Source of the DNA: Prorocentrum cordatum
Taxonomy: Eukaryota; Sar; Dinophyceae; Prorocentrales; Prorocentraceae
NCBI GenBank assembly: GCA_963575745.1
Contig: CAUYUJ010017782.1
Location: 573,438-637,437, forward strand
Direction of reading: 5' to 3'
Length of the DNA: 64,000 nt
The position numbers and the translations under genes are program-made. Shown here in pieces: positions 10,913 to 22,520 of the stretch. Each line of letters starts with the position of its first letter. Position 1 is the stretch's first letter. A model generated the notes under the pieces. That model was not told the origin of the DNA. It did not search any database and was given only the letters and a program-made list of their open reading frames with translations.

Positions 10913-13900
10913 GTGCTCTTGCTGCAGACCCCTTGGGAAGGACCGCGGGGCCGCGCGTGGCCAGAGCTGCCGCCTCGGGTCCCACCTCGGCCTCTTCCGC
11001 GGGCGCTCTGGGTCCGGTCTGCGCTGTTCGTGCTCCGTCTCCCTGGGAGGCCTCAAGCCCCGCGACTCGTTGCAGTGCCGTTGGGCAGAGGACGCAGGCA
11101 ATCTTGCCCGGTGCCACCGGTTCGGCGTTCATGGGCTGCCCGTTCTGCAGCAGTTCCTTCCTGTCGGTGTCGAGGGGGGTCCACGACGCTGCTCCCGACC
11201 GTGTCCCTGTGAGGATCCGCGCCGGCCACGCGCAAGTTGGATGGAAGTGAAAGCCAGGCATGCAAGGATCACTCAAAGAGCCAGTCCCTTCTTGAGGAAG
11301 GAGTCCCACTGAAGGTCCGAGGGGGAGCCCACCTTCATGTGGCCCGCGAAGATGGCGTGGCCAGAGTCGACCGTTGCGTTCCTTGCCCGTTTTTCCGCCA
11401 GGGCTCGGTCCTCCTGCCTGCGCTCGCGGACGACCTCTGCAGGATCGTCGAGTGGGCAGGTTGCGTCCAGGTTTTTTGGCGGAGTGGGAGTCGCTTGATC
11501 CTCCCGTCAGTGTAATCCTCAGTTGTGTGATGACGCGGCCCGTCCTCCAGCACCAGACGTGAAGGAAGCGGTATGGCACCGTGCTTGTGGGAGAGTGACG
11601 TTGAAGCGTTCCGAGTTGTCAACGAAGCCCATGCCCCCTTGATGTTTGGTCTGGGCGGTGGTGACCAGACGCAGATCCGCCTCTTGCCCTTGCATTTTAC
11701 TGCAGATGGGCACACACACACATATTTTCTTCTGGCGCGTCGATGGGTTGCAGTCTGCACGTCAAGTTGAATTGCGGCGGGACAAGGTCTAATTCAGTTG
11801 ACCACCCTGTTTGGGAGCAAGAACAAGGATGGAAGGGAGAGAGGCGACGACGGAAAGGAGCTGGCCAGACGAGGCGCCGACGCCAGCGAGGGCCTGGCAA
11901 CGACCAGCGGAAGACGTAAGAAAAGGGTGATCCGGTCATCACCTGGAGCAAGAATGGCAAAATCCATACGCACATTCTTCCTCTTGCAAAAATTGGTGGA
12001 AGTGGAGAGGGAGGGGGATGGGAGACGGGGAGAGAGCGAGCAATGGAGGGAGGATGGGAGGCGGAGCAACAAGAGTAGAGCGAGAGAGAGAGAGAGCATC
12101 CTCGTCCACCCCCTCCCTCTCCTGAACCTTTTCCTCCTCCGTCTCCTTCTCCTGGTCCGTCCTCCTGCCCCCCTCCACTTCCTTCTTCTCCTCATAGTCC
12201 TCTTCCTCCCCTCCTCCTCCTCCACCTCATCCTACTCTACCGCTCTCCTCCTCCCCCCATCCTCCTCTTCTTCTCTTCCTCCTCCCGCCGTCCTCATCTC
12301 CTCGTCCTGGTCCTCCTCCCCGCATCCTCCTCTCCTCCTCATCCTCCTCTCCATCATCATCAGCATCCCTAAAGCAGGACAAGGAGGAAGCGTAAGAAGA
12401 AAAGGAAGAGGAGGAAGGGGTCAGTATAAGGAGGAGGAGAGGTTGCAGGCGCAGGAGGGGCAGGAGTAAAAGAAGGGGTAGAAGGGGAGGAGGAGCGGAA
12501 GAGGAGCAGGAGCTGACGAGGACGAGGAGGAAAAAAGAGGAAGAGGAGGACGAGGGAGGAGGGAGGCTCCTGCCTGCCCGAGGTGCTGGCCCGGTGGCTG
12601 GACCGAAAGGCTCAAGGAGTTCCTCGCGGACCAGTGCCGGCAGGCCATGGAGAACAAGGCTCTTGTTGTTGTCGCCGAGGAGCAAGAAAAGGGGTAGAAG
12701 ATAGCAGGAGGAGGAGGACGAGAACGAGGACAAGCTCAAGGAGGAGGAGAGGGGAGGAGACAGGAGGCAGGAGATAGAAGAGATGAGGAGGACGAGGAGG
12801 ACAAGGAGGGGGAGAAGGCGGGGGAGAAGGATGGGTGGGGGAGGGAGAGGGGGGTGGGGAGGAGGAGGAGGAGGAGGAGGAGGAGGAGGAGGAGGAAGAT
12901 ACGGGGGAGGAGAGAGGAGAGAGTGGAAACAGACAAGCCAGGTGCGCTCGCGCCATATCTGACATCCTACCCCTCCCACCCATCCTTTCTCATTGCAATA
13001 TTGTTGTCCTAATCCGCCGACGCGTGCCATAGCGAACCAAAAAGGACCCCATCGCGTCATGCGCAATCGGAAAGGGGAGCTGCGTACATTGGAGGAGGAG
13101 GTAACGGATGGGGAAGAGGAAGAGGAAGGAGGAGGACGAGGAGGAACAGCAGCAGGAGTTGGAGTGAGACAAGCGGGAGGAACAGAATGACCAGGGGAAG
13201 GCGGGGGACAGGAAAGGAGCGAGGCGACAACGACGAGGAAGCACTCGGATCCAGAAAAGTGGACAGCGCTGGGGCGAGAGCGCGGTTCTGAGTGATGGGA
13301 GCAAAGTTCCGGTCTTAAAGTGAGGCCAACGATGAAGCGGGAGCACCGTTTTGAGACACCGAAAACGCTCCGATTGACAAACAGCGTGGTAGCATCACCG
13401 TTTGTAATCGTGCTTGCTTTTGCATCAAGAAAAATCGACCAAAAAAGACGCGGAGGGGGTCGGGTCACCCTGGCCATCTTCAGAGGAGAGAGAAGAGTAG
13501 TATTTAGTCTGGGACATTGCTGATAGGAGAGAGGAGGAGGACGAGAAGGAGGAGGAGGAAGAGGACGGGGAGGGGGAGAAATATGGGGACGGGAGGAGAA
13601 GGAGGAGGAGGAGGAAGAAGAGGAGGAGGAAGGAGAGGAGGGGGAGGAAGGGGGGAGGAGGAGGAGGAGGAGGAGGAGGAGGAGGAGGAGGAGGAGGAGG
13701 AGGAGGAGGAGGAGGACGACGAGGAGGAGGAGGGAGGAGAAGGAGGAGGAGCAGAGGAGGGGGAGGCGCACGAGCACCGGCCCACCTTCTAATTCTTCTG
13801 CTCCTTTTGTCGCGCGCTCCGCCGCTTTTACCCTTTTCCCTTTAGTTCCTCCCTGTCGTACCCCCAGACGTATCCGTAGGGCGAGCTGGGCGTTTCAGCT

Positions 13901-13954
13901 GAAACCTCATCGTTGGTGACCCTGAGACTCGAAATTTCAAGAGCTTCAGGGAGG
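10913..13954. repeat. No recognised gene; GC-rich then GAG/CTC-rich DNA
   Basis: From 11.8 to 13.8 kb the sequence is dominated by GGA/GAG and TCC tracts (for example 12,100-12,350, 12,415-12,560, 12,835-12,900 and 13,655-13,735), giving spurious poly-Ser/Leu/Pro frames of up to 516 codons. The remaining stretches show no domain. A segment at 13,210-13,445 resembles the GCGGGAGCACGATTCGG repeats of 59.3-59.8 kb. Confidence 0.5.
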
Positions 13955-14475
13955 GCGGGCGGTTTTCAAAATGCGGCTCTCGCTGTAGCGCGTCGCACAC
14001 TCGCCTTAAAAGTTCGCACCACCTTCACGGATTGAGGGCGGTGGGTTTTCAAAATGTGGTTCTCGCTTAAACGCCGCGCACATTCGTTTGAAAAGCTTGC
14101 AACAGATCCATGGGGGGAGAACAGGAGATGTTGAAAATGTGGTTGCGGTCCTTTTTCGAAACGTGGTTCTCGATCTAGCGCCGCGCACTTTCGTTTCAAA
14201 AGTGTCGGTGTTTTCAAGGATTCGTGTGGTTGAAGTCCCAGGAACGATGTTCTGGCACGATTTAGGATTGTCAGGACGCACCAGTCACGTTGATTCGAGG
14301 TGTTAAATAAAATCCCAGGAACGGCATTCCAGTACGCTTTGGATTGCCAGGACGCAACAGACACGTTTATCCGCGGCGTTGAATCCCAAAGAACATGGTT
14401 TTGGCTGGCACGAATCAGGAATATCAAATTGTTGTCTTCTAATTGGCCACTTCCCGCAGTCACAGCACATGTTTG
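13955..14475 (+). repeat. Diverged tandem repeat (TTTTCAAAATGTGGTTCTCG)
   Basis: About three degenerate units of 70-85 bases carry TTTTCAAAATGxGG(T/C)TCTCG and CGCCGCGCAC(T/A)TTCGTTT between 13,965 and 14,220. A second degenerate tandem (ATCCCAGGAACG / GGATTGCCAGGACGCA) follows at about 14,236-14,430. Confidence 0.55.
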
Positions 14476-14586
14476 TAGGGACCGATGAAGAGGAAACTTG
14501 GACGAAGGGCAGATTGCAACATTATTGATGCGCCTTGTGCTTACATTGGTCATCATTATCCTCCTCCTCTTCCACCTCATCGTATC

Positions 14587-14768
14587 CCGACGACGACGAC
14601 GAAGACGTCGGTGACGTCGATGATGACAATGAGGCCGACGACGTCGACAACGTCGACGACGAAAGCGACTGCGACGACGAAGACAGCGACGTCGATGACG
14701 AAAACGACGACGACGACGACGAAAACGACGACGCCTACGAGGTCGACGGCGACGACGACGACGACCTC
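14587..14768 (+). repeat. Imperfect (GAC)n/(GAT)n tract
   Basis: Alternating CGACGA, GTCGAC and GATGAC triplets would encode an acidic Asp/Glu-rich run in one frame and Thr repeats in another. No domain flanks it. Confidence 0.75.
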
Positions 14769-14987
14769 ATCCCTGAGCTTCGGCCTCCAGACCTCTCCTT
14801 CAGCGCGTTCTGACCAGAATCTCGGGGCGGGTTTGGCAGTGGCGACGAGGGCGTCCCAGGAAACCCGAAAACGTCACCAATTGTTCCGACGGTAGGACCC
14901 CACATGAGAATCCATTTGGCGAATCTGGAAATAACCCTCACTGTCGTCCTCGTGATTGGTGAGGCGCCCTTACTGTCTCCTGGCGCA

Positions 14988-15455
14988 GGCCCGAAAGTAA
15001 CGACAAGTGCAGGATTGGGATGACCCGCTCGGATTAGTATCATGATCTGCGGGCCCCATAGGGAAGAGGCTCCCGCTTGAGATTCCCTCGCATTTTACTC
15101 ACGGACGAGGCTCCCGCACGAGAAGTCCTTTAGATTCAAGGCGCGGGGGCCCGAAAGCGACGACAGTTACAGGATTGGGACGACCCGCTCGGATTCGTAA
15201 CATCATCTGTGGGCCCCATACGGCAGTGGCTCCCGCTTGAGACTTCCTTGCGTTTCACTGAGGGACGAGGTTCCCGCACGAGACGTCCTCCAGATTCAAG
15301 GCTCGGGGGCCCGAAAGTGACGACAGTTACAGGATTGTGATGACCCGCTCGGATTAGTAGCATGATCTGCGGGACCCATAGGGAGGGGGCTCCCGTGAGA
15401 TCTCCTCGCGTTTCACTCAGGGACGGAGCTCCCGTTCGAGACTTCCTCGTGATGA
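14988..15455 (+). repeat. 160-bp tandem repeat, about 3 copies
   Basis: Units start at CCCGAAAGTAACGAC (about 14,990), CCCGAAAGCGACGAC (about 15,150) and CCCGAAAGTGACGAC (about 15,310). They share GGATTGGGATGACCCGCTCG and GGGCCCCATA(G/C)GG. The last unit runs into a GATGAT-rich stretch (15,475-15,745). Confidence 0.85.
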
Positions 15456-15954
15456 ACGCATGCGTGTGCGTGCGATTATGATGATTATGATAGTGAAGAT
15501 GTGAGAGACATGATGGTGACGACGAGATGGTGATCATGAGCAAGACGCTGATCATGATGATGATGATGATGCTTATGAATTCAGTGCGTGAGAGAATGAC
15601 CGTGCGTGGTGAGTGCATGGCTGATGATGATGGTGTAAGTGGTTGGGTGAATGATGATGGTGATGATGATGATAATGATAATGATGTTGTTGTGAGTGAT
15701 GGTGACGAGGATTCTGCTGTTGTGACGATGATGGTGTGTGGGTGATACGGTGCGTGACTGCGCGAAGGGCGAAGATGAGGGGGGGAGGAGGAGAAGTACT
15801 GCGCGGGGTGTCAAGAGAAATTATCCCGGCAAAGCAACCTAACAGCGATGCGTAGGAGCATATTTGGAAGCATTCCCCTTAAGATTCAGATGAGAATCCA
15901 GTTGTAGAATTCTGCTGTTCTCGCAGTCGCAGTCGCATTCGCGAAGACAGTCGC

Positions 15955-16857
15955 AGTGGCAACGGCAGTCGCAGTCACCGCCTCAGCCTCAGCCTGCCTC
16001 AGCCTCAGCCCCAGCCTGCCTCAGCCTCAGCCTCAGCCTCAGCCTGCTTCAGCCTCAGCCTCAGTCTGCCTTCTGCCTCGGCCTCAGCCTCAGCCTGCCT
16101 TCAGCCTCAGCCTCAGCCTCAGCCTCAGTCTCAGCCTCAGCCTGCCTCAGCCTCAGCCTCAGCCTGCCTCAGCCTCAGCCTCAGCCTGCTTCAGCCTCAG
16201 CCTCAGTCTGCCTTCAGCCTCGGCCTCAGCCTCAGCCTGCCTCAGCCTCAGCCTGCATCAGCCTCAGCCTCATCCTCAGCCTGCCTCAGCATCAGCCTGC
16301 CTCAGCCTCAGCCTCAGCCTGCCTCAGCCTCAGCCTCAGCCTCAGCCTGCTTCAGCCAAAGCCTCAGTCTGCCTTGAGCCTTGGCCTCAGCCTCAGCCTG
16401 CCTCAGCCTCAGCCTGCATCAGCCTCAGCCTCAGCCTCAGCCTGCCTCAGCATCAGCCTGCCTCAGCCTCAGCCTCAGCCTCCGCCTCAGCCTCAGCCTG
16501 CTTCAGCCTGCATCAGCCTCAGCCTCAGCCTCAGCCTGCCTCAGCCTCAGCCTGCCTCAGCCTCAGCCTCAGCCTGCCTCAGCCTCAGCCTCAGCCTGCT
16601 TCAGCCTCAGCCTCAGTCTGCCTTCAGCCTCGGCCTCAGCCCTTCAGCCTCGGCCTCAGCCTCAGCCTGCCTCAGCCTCAGCCTGCATCAGCCTCAGCCT
16701 CAGCCTCAGCCTGCCTCAGCATCAGCCTGCCTCAGCCTCAGCCTCAGCCTGCCTCAGCCTCACCCTCAGCCTGCTTCAGCCTCAGCCTCAGTCTGCCTTC
16801 AGCCTCGGCCTCAGCCTCAGCCTGCCTCAGCCTCAGCAGCATCAGCCTGCCTCAGCA
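15955..16857 (+). repeat. (CAGCCT)n hexanucleotide array, about 0.9 kb
   Basis: Nearly uninterrupted CAGCCT/CAGCCTG repeat, varied by CTTCAG and CATCAG steps, with a higher-order pattern of about 180-190 bases around CTTCAGCCTCGGCCTCAGCC. Frames encoding alternating Ser/Ala/Leu/Pro/Gln are open for over 400 codons but are pure repeat. Confidence 0.95.
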
Positions 16858-17215
16858 TTCAAAATGTGGCCCGGGAATGGAGTTCTGGGAACTCGAAGAA
16901 CACGAAGTGGCCTACAGTTGGCTCCGGGCATTCAAAATCATGCCCAGGAATGGAGTTCTGGGAACTCGAAGAGCACGAAGTGGCCTACAGTTGGCTCCGG
17001 GCATCCAAAATGTGGCCCGGGAATGGAGTTCTGGGAAATCGAAGAGCACGAAGTGGCCTACAGTTGGCTCCGGGCATCCAAAATGTGGCCCGGGAATGGA
17101 GTTCTGGGAAGTCGAAGAGCACGAAGTGGCCTACAGTTGGCTCCGGGCATTCAAATGTGGCCCGGGAATGGAGTTCTGGGAGGTCGAAGAGCACGAAGTG
17201 TGTGACTGTTTGCTT
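16858..17215 (+). repeat. 73-bp tandem repeat, 5 copies
   Basis: Units carry GGCCCGGGAATGGAGTTCTG followed by GAGCACGAAGTGGCCTACAG. They start at about 16,863, 16,935, 17,008, 17,081 and 17,154. It abuts the hexanucleotide array directly. Confidence 0.9.
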
Positions 17216-17408
17216 AAAACGAGCCCGGCCCTCGCCTGTCCGGCTCCCGCCCAGACCCCCCTGGGGAGTCATCAGATGCTCTCTTTTGACCCCATTAGAA
17301 CCCTATCAGTCTTCGCTGTTAGGTAAACATGAGGCCCCCTTGGGATGAGGGGAGCAAATCCTGGATCCTAGCAGTGTGCCCCCCCGAGCCAAGAGGCCCT
17401 GCGTGGAT

Positions 17409-17476
17409 CGACGATGACGGCGGCGGCGGCGGCGGCGACGACGACGATAATGCCGACGACGACCACGACCACGACC

Positions 17477-17507
<31 letters not shown>

Positions 17508-17711
17508 CGACGGCGACGACGGCGACGACTGAGCCCACAGCGACGCCGACGATGGGCGACGTCCGCCCGAGAGGCGGGCTCGTACGTGAAGGGCGCCCGG
17601 GGCACGGGCGCGCCCTCGGAGGCCAGCGGCTCCCGCTTCGTATTCGAGGACTGCGCCGCCGTGGTGGTCGTCGTCGTGGGCGTCGCCGTCGTCGGCGTCG
17701 CTGTCGGCTCA

Positions 17712-17772
<61 letters not shown>
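17409..17772. repeat. Inverted (GAC)n / (GTC)n pair
   Basis: A (GAC/CGA)n tract at 17,409-17,530 is followed, after about 125 bases of ordinary sequence, by (GTC/CGT)n at 17,660-17,772. The arms are complementary over roughly 110 bases and would form a long hairpin in RNA. Confidence 0.85.
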
Positions 17773-17773
<1 letters not shown>

Positions 17774-18067
17774 ACAAAAGTTAGGGTCCAGGATCGAGGA
17801 GTTATTGGTGATGCTTTTTTGGCTTCCTGGAGGCTCCCTCGTCGCCACTGCCAGGCCCGCCTCGAGGTTCTGGTCTGGTCAGAACGTGCTGAAGGAGAGG
17901 TCTTCTTCGTCATGGTCGTGGTCGTGGTCGTGGTCGTCATGTTCGAACGCTGCGCCGCTACCAACCACCCCACCCCCCAGGGGAGGCCCCAGGAGTCCCC
18001 AGGGCGCCTTGGGATCAGGCACGAAAACGCCAGAAAATTAGTTTGGATCCTTCTGACAGCATTCCTC

Positions 18068-19258
18068 CCAAAGGCAGTGGAATGTCTTGCTAGTGGGAGT
18101 GTATGGCCAGACCGCGGCGACAGCGACCGCAAAAATGGCGGCAGCGGCGACGACGGTGCTGGCGGCGACAAAGGCGGCGACGGCGGCAGCGTCGGCGACT
18201 TCGGCGACGGCGCCGGCGAAGGCGCAGACGACGACGATAACGACGACGATGACAACGGCGACGGTGCTGGCGAATGCGCTGGCGGCGACGGCGAGAGCAG
18301 CGACGACGGCGACGTCACACCCTTGTTCTCGGTTCGAATTGCTGGAAAGCCCGCGCTTGGTAAAAATGCAGCTCACCGTGGGCTGCTGGAACGCTCGCGG
18401 TCGATAAATTTGCAGCACTGGAGTGAACCCTTGTTTCTTGCATGGCGGGCTGTGACGTTCTCGCTCGATGAAAACCAGGCGCTGGAGCGACACCCCGCTT
18501 GGGCTTGCAAGCTATAGAAATGAAAGGGGCAGGAAGGGCGATGCGGCAGGGGGTGCTAGCATTGTACTCACGCCTCCTTCTTGAAAGGTCTGTGGACGCA
18601 GCGAGGATCAACGAGTGAAGATCGCCCCAGAGACCCCGATGCATGTTCACGCGCCTTCTATTCCTACTAAACCATATTCGGTTGACTCGCCAGTCAGTGG
18701 AATATTTTGCGATTTGGAATTTGTGGCCAGACCGCGGCGATGGCGACGGCGAGGGTGGTGGCGACGACGACGCCAACGGCGACGACGACTGCAACGGCGA
18801 CGGCGACGACGGTGCCAGTGAAAGCGACGGCGACAACTACGGCGACAACGGCGGCATCCGCGAAGGCGACGGTGGCGATGGCGGCGGCGGCGACGGCGAC
18901 GACCACGGCAGCGACGGCGACGACCACGGCAGCGACGACGGCCACGGCGATGTCACATTATTGTTCTCTGTTCGAACTGCTGGAAGGTTCGCGCTCGATA
19001 GTAACGCAGTGCGCCCGCGCTCGGTAGAGTTGCAGCGCAGGAGCGCATCCCTGTTTTTGCCACGGGTGGCTGGAACGTGATCGTTTGATAAAACCAGATG
19101 CTGGAGCAACGCTCCGCTTGGGCTTCTAGATGTAAATTGGAAGGAGGAGGGAAGAGGAGTGCGTGGCGGAAGGGGGTGTTAGCATTTTTGCTCACTCCTC
19201 GTTCTCAAAAGGGCTGCAGACGCAGCGAGGATCAAAGCGTGAGGATCGCCCCAGATCT
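18068..19258 (+). repeat. Tandem duplication of about 0.6 kb with GGC-GAC cores
   Basis: Two units each run from GTGGAAT(G/A)T...GGCCAGACCGCGGCGA, through a GCGACGGC tract, GCTGGAA(A/G)-type repeats and CCGCTTGGGCTT, to GACGCAGCGAGGATCAA and GATCGCCCCAGA. Unit 1 is about 18,075-18,635 and unit 2 about 18,695-19,255. They are clearly diverged, so the duplication is old. Confidence 0.8.
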
Positions 19259-19383
19259 TTCCCGATCCATGCACACGCGCCTCACCCTTCTGCTCGCAAC
19301 CACTTCCCACTGACTGTGCCTCCCCCTCCTCGTCCATCTCTTCCCTGCTCACTCCTCACCCCCCTGGAAGATGATGGCTCCGA

Positions 19384-19384
<1 letters not shown>

Positions 19385-19450
<66 letters not shown>

Positions 19451-19520
19451 AGCGACGGCGACGATCACGGCGACGACGACGGCGACGGAGGCGGCGGCGA
19501 CGGCGGCGGCGACGACGGCG
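19385..19520 (+). repeat. (GAC)n/(GGC)n tract before NOX exon 3
   Basis: A GAC microsatellite (19,385-19,447) grades into GCGACGGC steps up to the exon border. It is open in the exon frame (poly-Asp/Gly), so the true exon start depends on the AG acceptor. Confidence 0.85.
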
Positions 19521-19531
19521 GCTCCCCCGAG

Positions 19532-19657
19532 GAGACCGACTGGCTCACCGGGCAGGTGCGGCGCGGCGCCGCGTGCCTCGCGGGGAATCCGGAGAGGCCC
19601 CTGCTGCAGATCGACGGCCCCCACGCGGCCCCCGCGATGCGCTACCGCGAGTTCGAG
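19532..19657 (+). CDS. NADPH oxidase exon 3: FAD to NADPH linker
   Basis: Encodes ETDWLTGQVRRGAACLAG followed by NPERPLLQIDGPHAAP and AMRYREFE (42 residues). By position it matches the GDWTEGL and LPKIAVDGPFG segments of NOX2 and LLIDGPYGAP of plant RBOH. The DGP motif contributes to the flavin/NADPH domain. The start is placed after CCCCGAG (AG|GAGACC). The end is placed at TTCGAG|GCCCGC, a GC donor, which joins REFE directly to VVIFAAAGIG of exon 4 as in known NOX proteins. Both ends are phase 0. Confidence 0.8.
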
Positions 19658-20225
19658 GCCCGCGCGCGCGCTTCGCAGCCGCGGCTGGCCCCGCCGAGGG
19701 GGGCCAGTCGGCCTCGCGGACGGGAGGGTGCTTCCCAGTCCTCTTCGAGAGCCTGGAGACTGGGGGTCAGGGCAGACGGGGGGTCAGCCAGAGCGCCGCC
19801 TCCTGCAGGATCCCGCAGGGCCCGGGTTGCAGTGACCCGGACGGGCATGCGCGCGGGATCCTGCAGAGCCCGGCCGGCCGGGGTCTGGATTGACACGGGT
19901 CAGTGCGTCCCTGACCTCGGAGGAGGTGGAGGAGGAGGGTGAGGAACGAGGAGGAGGACGAGGAGGAGGAGGAGGGAGGAGGGAGGAGGAGGAGGAGGAG
20001 GAGGAGGAGGAGGAGGTCAGGTCAGAGGAGGGCCGGTTGAGACGACGGTGGTTGGCCTTCGGGGGGCCCCCTCGTCGTCACGGCTGGACGCAGCTCGGAA
20101 GACTGGTGCGGTTCGTCCCTTGGAGGGGTCCAGGGACCGATCTCGAGTTGCCGTTGTCTCAATGCGCTCTGCTCCGACTTGGGCGTCGCGACATTGGAGC
20201 CATCCTCTGGGGCCCTAGGCCGAAG

Positions 20226-20227
<2 letters not shown>

Positions 20228-20288
<61 letters not shown>

Positions 20289-20295
20289 GCAGCAA
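20228..20295 (+). repeat. (CAA)n tract with CAATCATTTTA junction
   Basis: A CAA microsatellite ends in CAACAATCATTTTAAGAC. The same (CAA)n-CAATCATTTTA junction starts the two composite elements at 21,668 and 25,187. The sequence after it differs, so this may be a diverged or truncated third member. Confidence 0.7.
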
Positions 20296-21236
20296 CAATC
20301 ATTTTAAGACTGTTCGCTCTTCTCTGCTCGCGTGTCATTCAATATGCATATCCCAAGCCCTGGATACCCGCCCTCTTCGTCTTCGATCGTACCCCCTTTT
20401 TGTTCGGGGGGTATATTCATTCTCTGCCACGTGTGGTTGGTGAAGCCCTTGAAAACGAAAGGTAACAGATAACGGGGGAGAATGAGGACGAAGGGATCGG
20501 AGGAATGGACGGAGTGGCATGAAGAAGGGACGACGATGATTTGCGCTGCGAGTGGCGATTCAGCTTGCGCCGTGGCTTGCGCCAGCCATTCCAACACAGG
20601 TTAACAATAAGTTTCGCCATGGGGCGCGCAGTAAACAGCGCCACGTACAACCCCTTGCAAGAACAGATCGTGGATACCCCCACGGGGGGACGTACAGCTG
20701 CGAACTGGTGTCAAAAACAAATTTCGTGGAACCTTGAAAATAAGCGGGATGTTGGGAAAGTGGGGCGGAAGGATAGTGAGCATTGTAACCGTGTCGAGAG
20801 CGCGGGGATGTGGAATGGATTGGGATGGAGTGGATTAGAGTAGGTAGGGTCTCAGGAGGAGGAGCGACAAGGAGTGGAGAAGAGGAGCAGGGAGGAGTGC
20901 GGAGGAGCGGGGGGCGCACGGAGGAATTTGGGGGAGCGACTGGGAATAATTTTGGAGAAATGCGGAATGCGAGCGGGGAGGGGTGGAGATTGTTGGGGTG
21001 GCATGGGGTGGCCTGGGGAGGAGCGGGCCACAATGGGCAGCGACGGGGCCACTGAGGGCAGCAACGGGGCCACGAAGGGCAGCGAGCGAAGGCGACCGCG
21101 GAACCAGCACGGGCAGCGAGGGGCATCGAAGGCGGGCAAAGGGCAACGAGCGGCGACTGCAGTCCCTAACGGCTGGTCGGGCGGGCAGGCCCAGACGGGC
21201 GGGTCGAGCGGGCGGATCGTTGAAGCGTAAATGTTG
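20296..21236. other. No recognised gene
   Basis: Mixed GC-rich DNA. It includes a purine-biased stretch (20,840-21,000) and a short run of GGGCAGCGACGGGGCCA-like repeats (about 21,030-21,120). No domain on either strand. Confidence 0.4.
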
Positions 21237-21512
21237 CTTGAACCGCCAGGCAATATGTAGCGCGAGCGCGATTCCTTAGTGTCGAGGAGCGGCATCTGAA
21301 TAAATTGTGGGGAAGTATCAGGCGGGAGCCGCGATTCGGTGGCAACTTGCGAGGAAGTCCCAAGCGAGTGCGCGATTCTTCAATAAATTGTGAGGAAGTA
21401 TCAAGCGGGAGCCGCGATCCGGTGGTAAATTGCAAGGAAGTCCTAAGCGAGAGCACGATTCTTCAATAAATTGTGAGGAAGTATCAGGCGGGAACCGCTG
21501 ATTTTGTAAACT
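21237..21512 (+). repeat. Tandem repeat of about 94 bp, 2.5 copies
   Basis: Units share ATAAATTGTGAGGAAGTATC, GGCGGGAGCCGCGAT and GAGGAAGTCC(C/T)AAGCGAG. Starts at about 21,298, 21,382 and 21,463. Confidence 0.8.
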
Positions 21513-21667
21513 GGGGGCCAACAACGCAGTTTGACCTTCAAGACTTTCCCTGATATTTGTTGTTTTATGTTAAAAAATGGTGCGAGCCCCGGGAAGGGCA
21601 CTTCAATTGAAAAATAATGTGCGCTGGACGCGGGGATCAACAATAATTATTCTTCAGAAATGAGAGT

Positions 21668-21669
21668 TC

Positions 21670-21708
<39 letters not shown>

Positions 21709-22520
21709 CATTTTACCCGAACGCGTGGTGTTCTCCCCAGTGCCAGGGTTTTCATACGACACCAGGCAATACCCCCACTTCGTGGGGGGGCATTACAAGC
21801 TCTACCAAATATCCAAACGACTCTTCGCGACCACCCAAACCCAGCTTCCCGCCCTATGACGTTGGGACACTTCACTTCGTGGCATGCGGACGACCGTGGC
21901 TACTAACCCATGGTCACAACACACACAGACAGACACAACAGTTGGTCTTTCGAACCCAATGGTTTTTGGAGATTTCGGCGTGCGCGCGCAAAAAACGAAT
22001 GTGTCCCGCATGTATTATTTGACAGGGATGATGGCCCTGGCAGGTGCGCAACCGTTGTCGCAGAAGTTCGAAAAAGTTGCTCGCAAAAGCCCGTTTGACA
22101 GAAATGTTTAAAAAGTGTTGGTTTTCCTACGAAACCGCAAGAGCGCGCGGGATGAGATTTTGACATTTTTTGGTTGAAAAACCATTGGTTTTTTGATGTT
22201 TTTATGTTAAAATCGCTCCGAACACTAAGCTTTTGGAAGGATTTCGTCTTGCGCGCGCGAATGTCCACTTTACCTTATTTTTTGCAAGGGATTCTTGAAA
22301 TTTGATCAAGTAAGAAAAAGAATTTTCATTTTATAGTGTTTTTTGCAAGGGAAAACGGATTACAACAAAACAACCGGATCCGGTGACAATCCACTTTTCT
22401 GAAGCTTTGGCTAGAAAATGAAGGAAATGAGGCTGCGGCCTAGGTTTTGGAGGGGGGTCGCGCACCAGGGGTCTCAACAATAATATTTCTTTAGAAGTAA
22501 TAATATTCAACAACAACAAC
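21668..22520 (+). mobile_element. CAA-bounded composite element, copy 1
   Basis: Starts with (CAA)n-CAATCATTTTACCCGAAC and ends ATAATATTCAACAACAACAA. Internal modules shared with the copy at 25,187: a 5' module of about 240 bases (CAGTGCCAGGGTTTTCAT to CGGACGACCGTGGCTAC), a middle module (AAAAACCATTGG ... TTGCGCGCGCGAATGTCCAC) and a 3' module (CCGGATCCGG ... CGCGCACCAGGGGTC). No transposase or reverse transcriptase is encoded, so it would be non-autonomous. Confidence 0.75.

Noticed and set aside
12227-13777. 516-codon - strand open frame
   Set aside because: Built from TCC/CTC tracts (poly-Ser/Leu/Pro) joined by short unique pieces, with no recognisable domain.
15956-17326. 456-codon frame of Ser/Ala/Leu/Pro/Gln repeats
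   Set aside because: Direct translation of the (CAGCCT)n array and the 73-bp tandem repeat.
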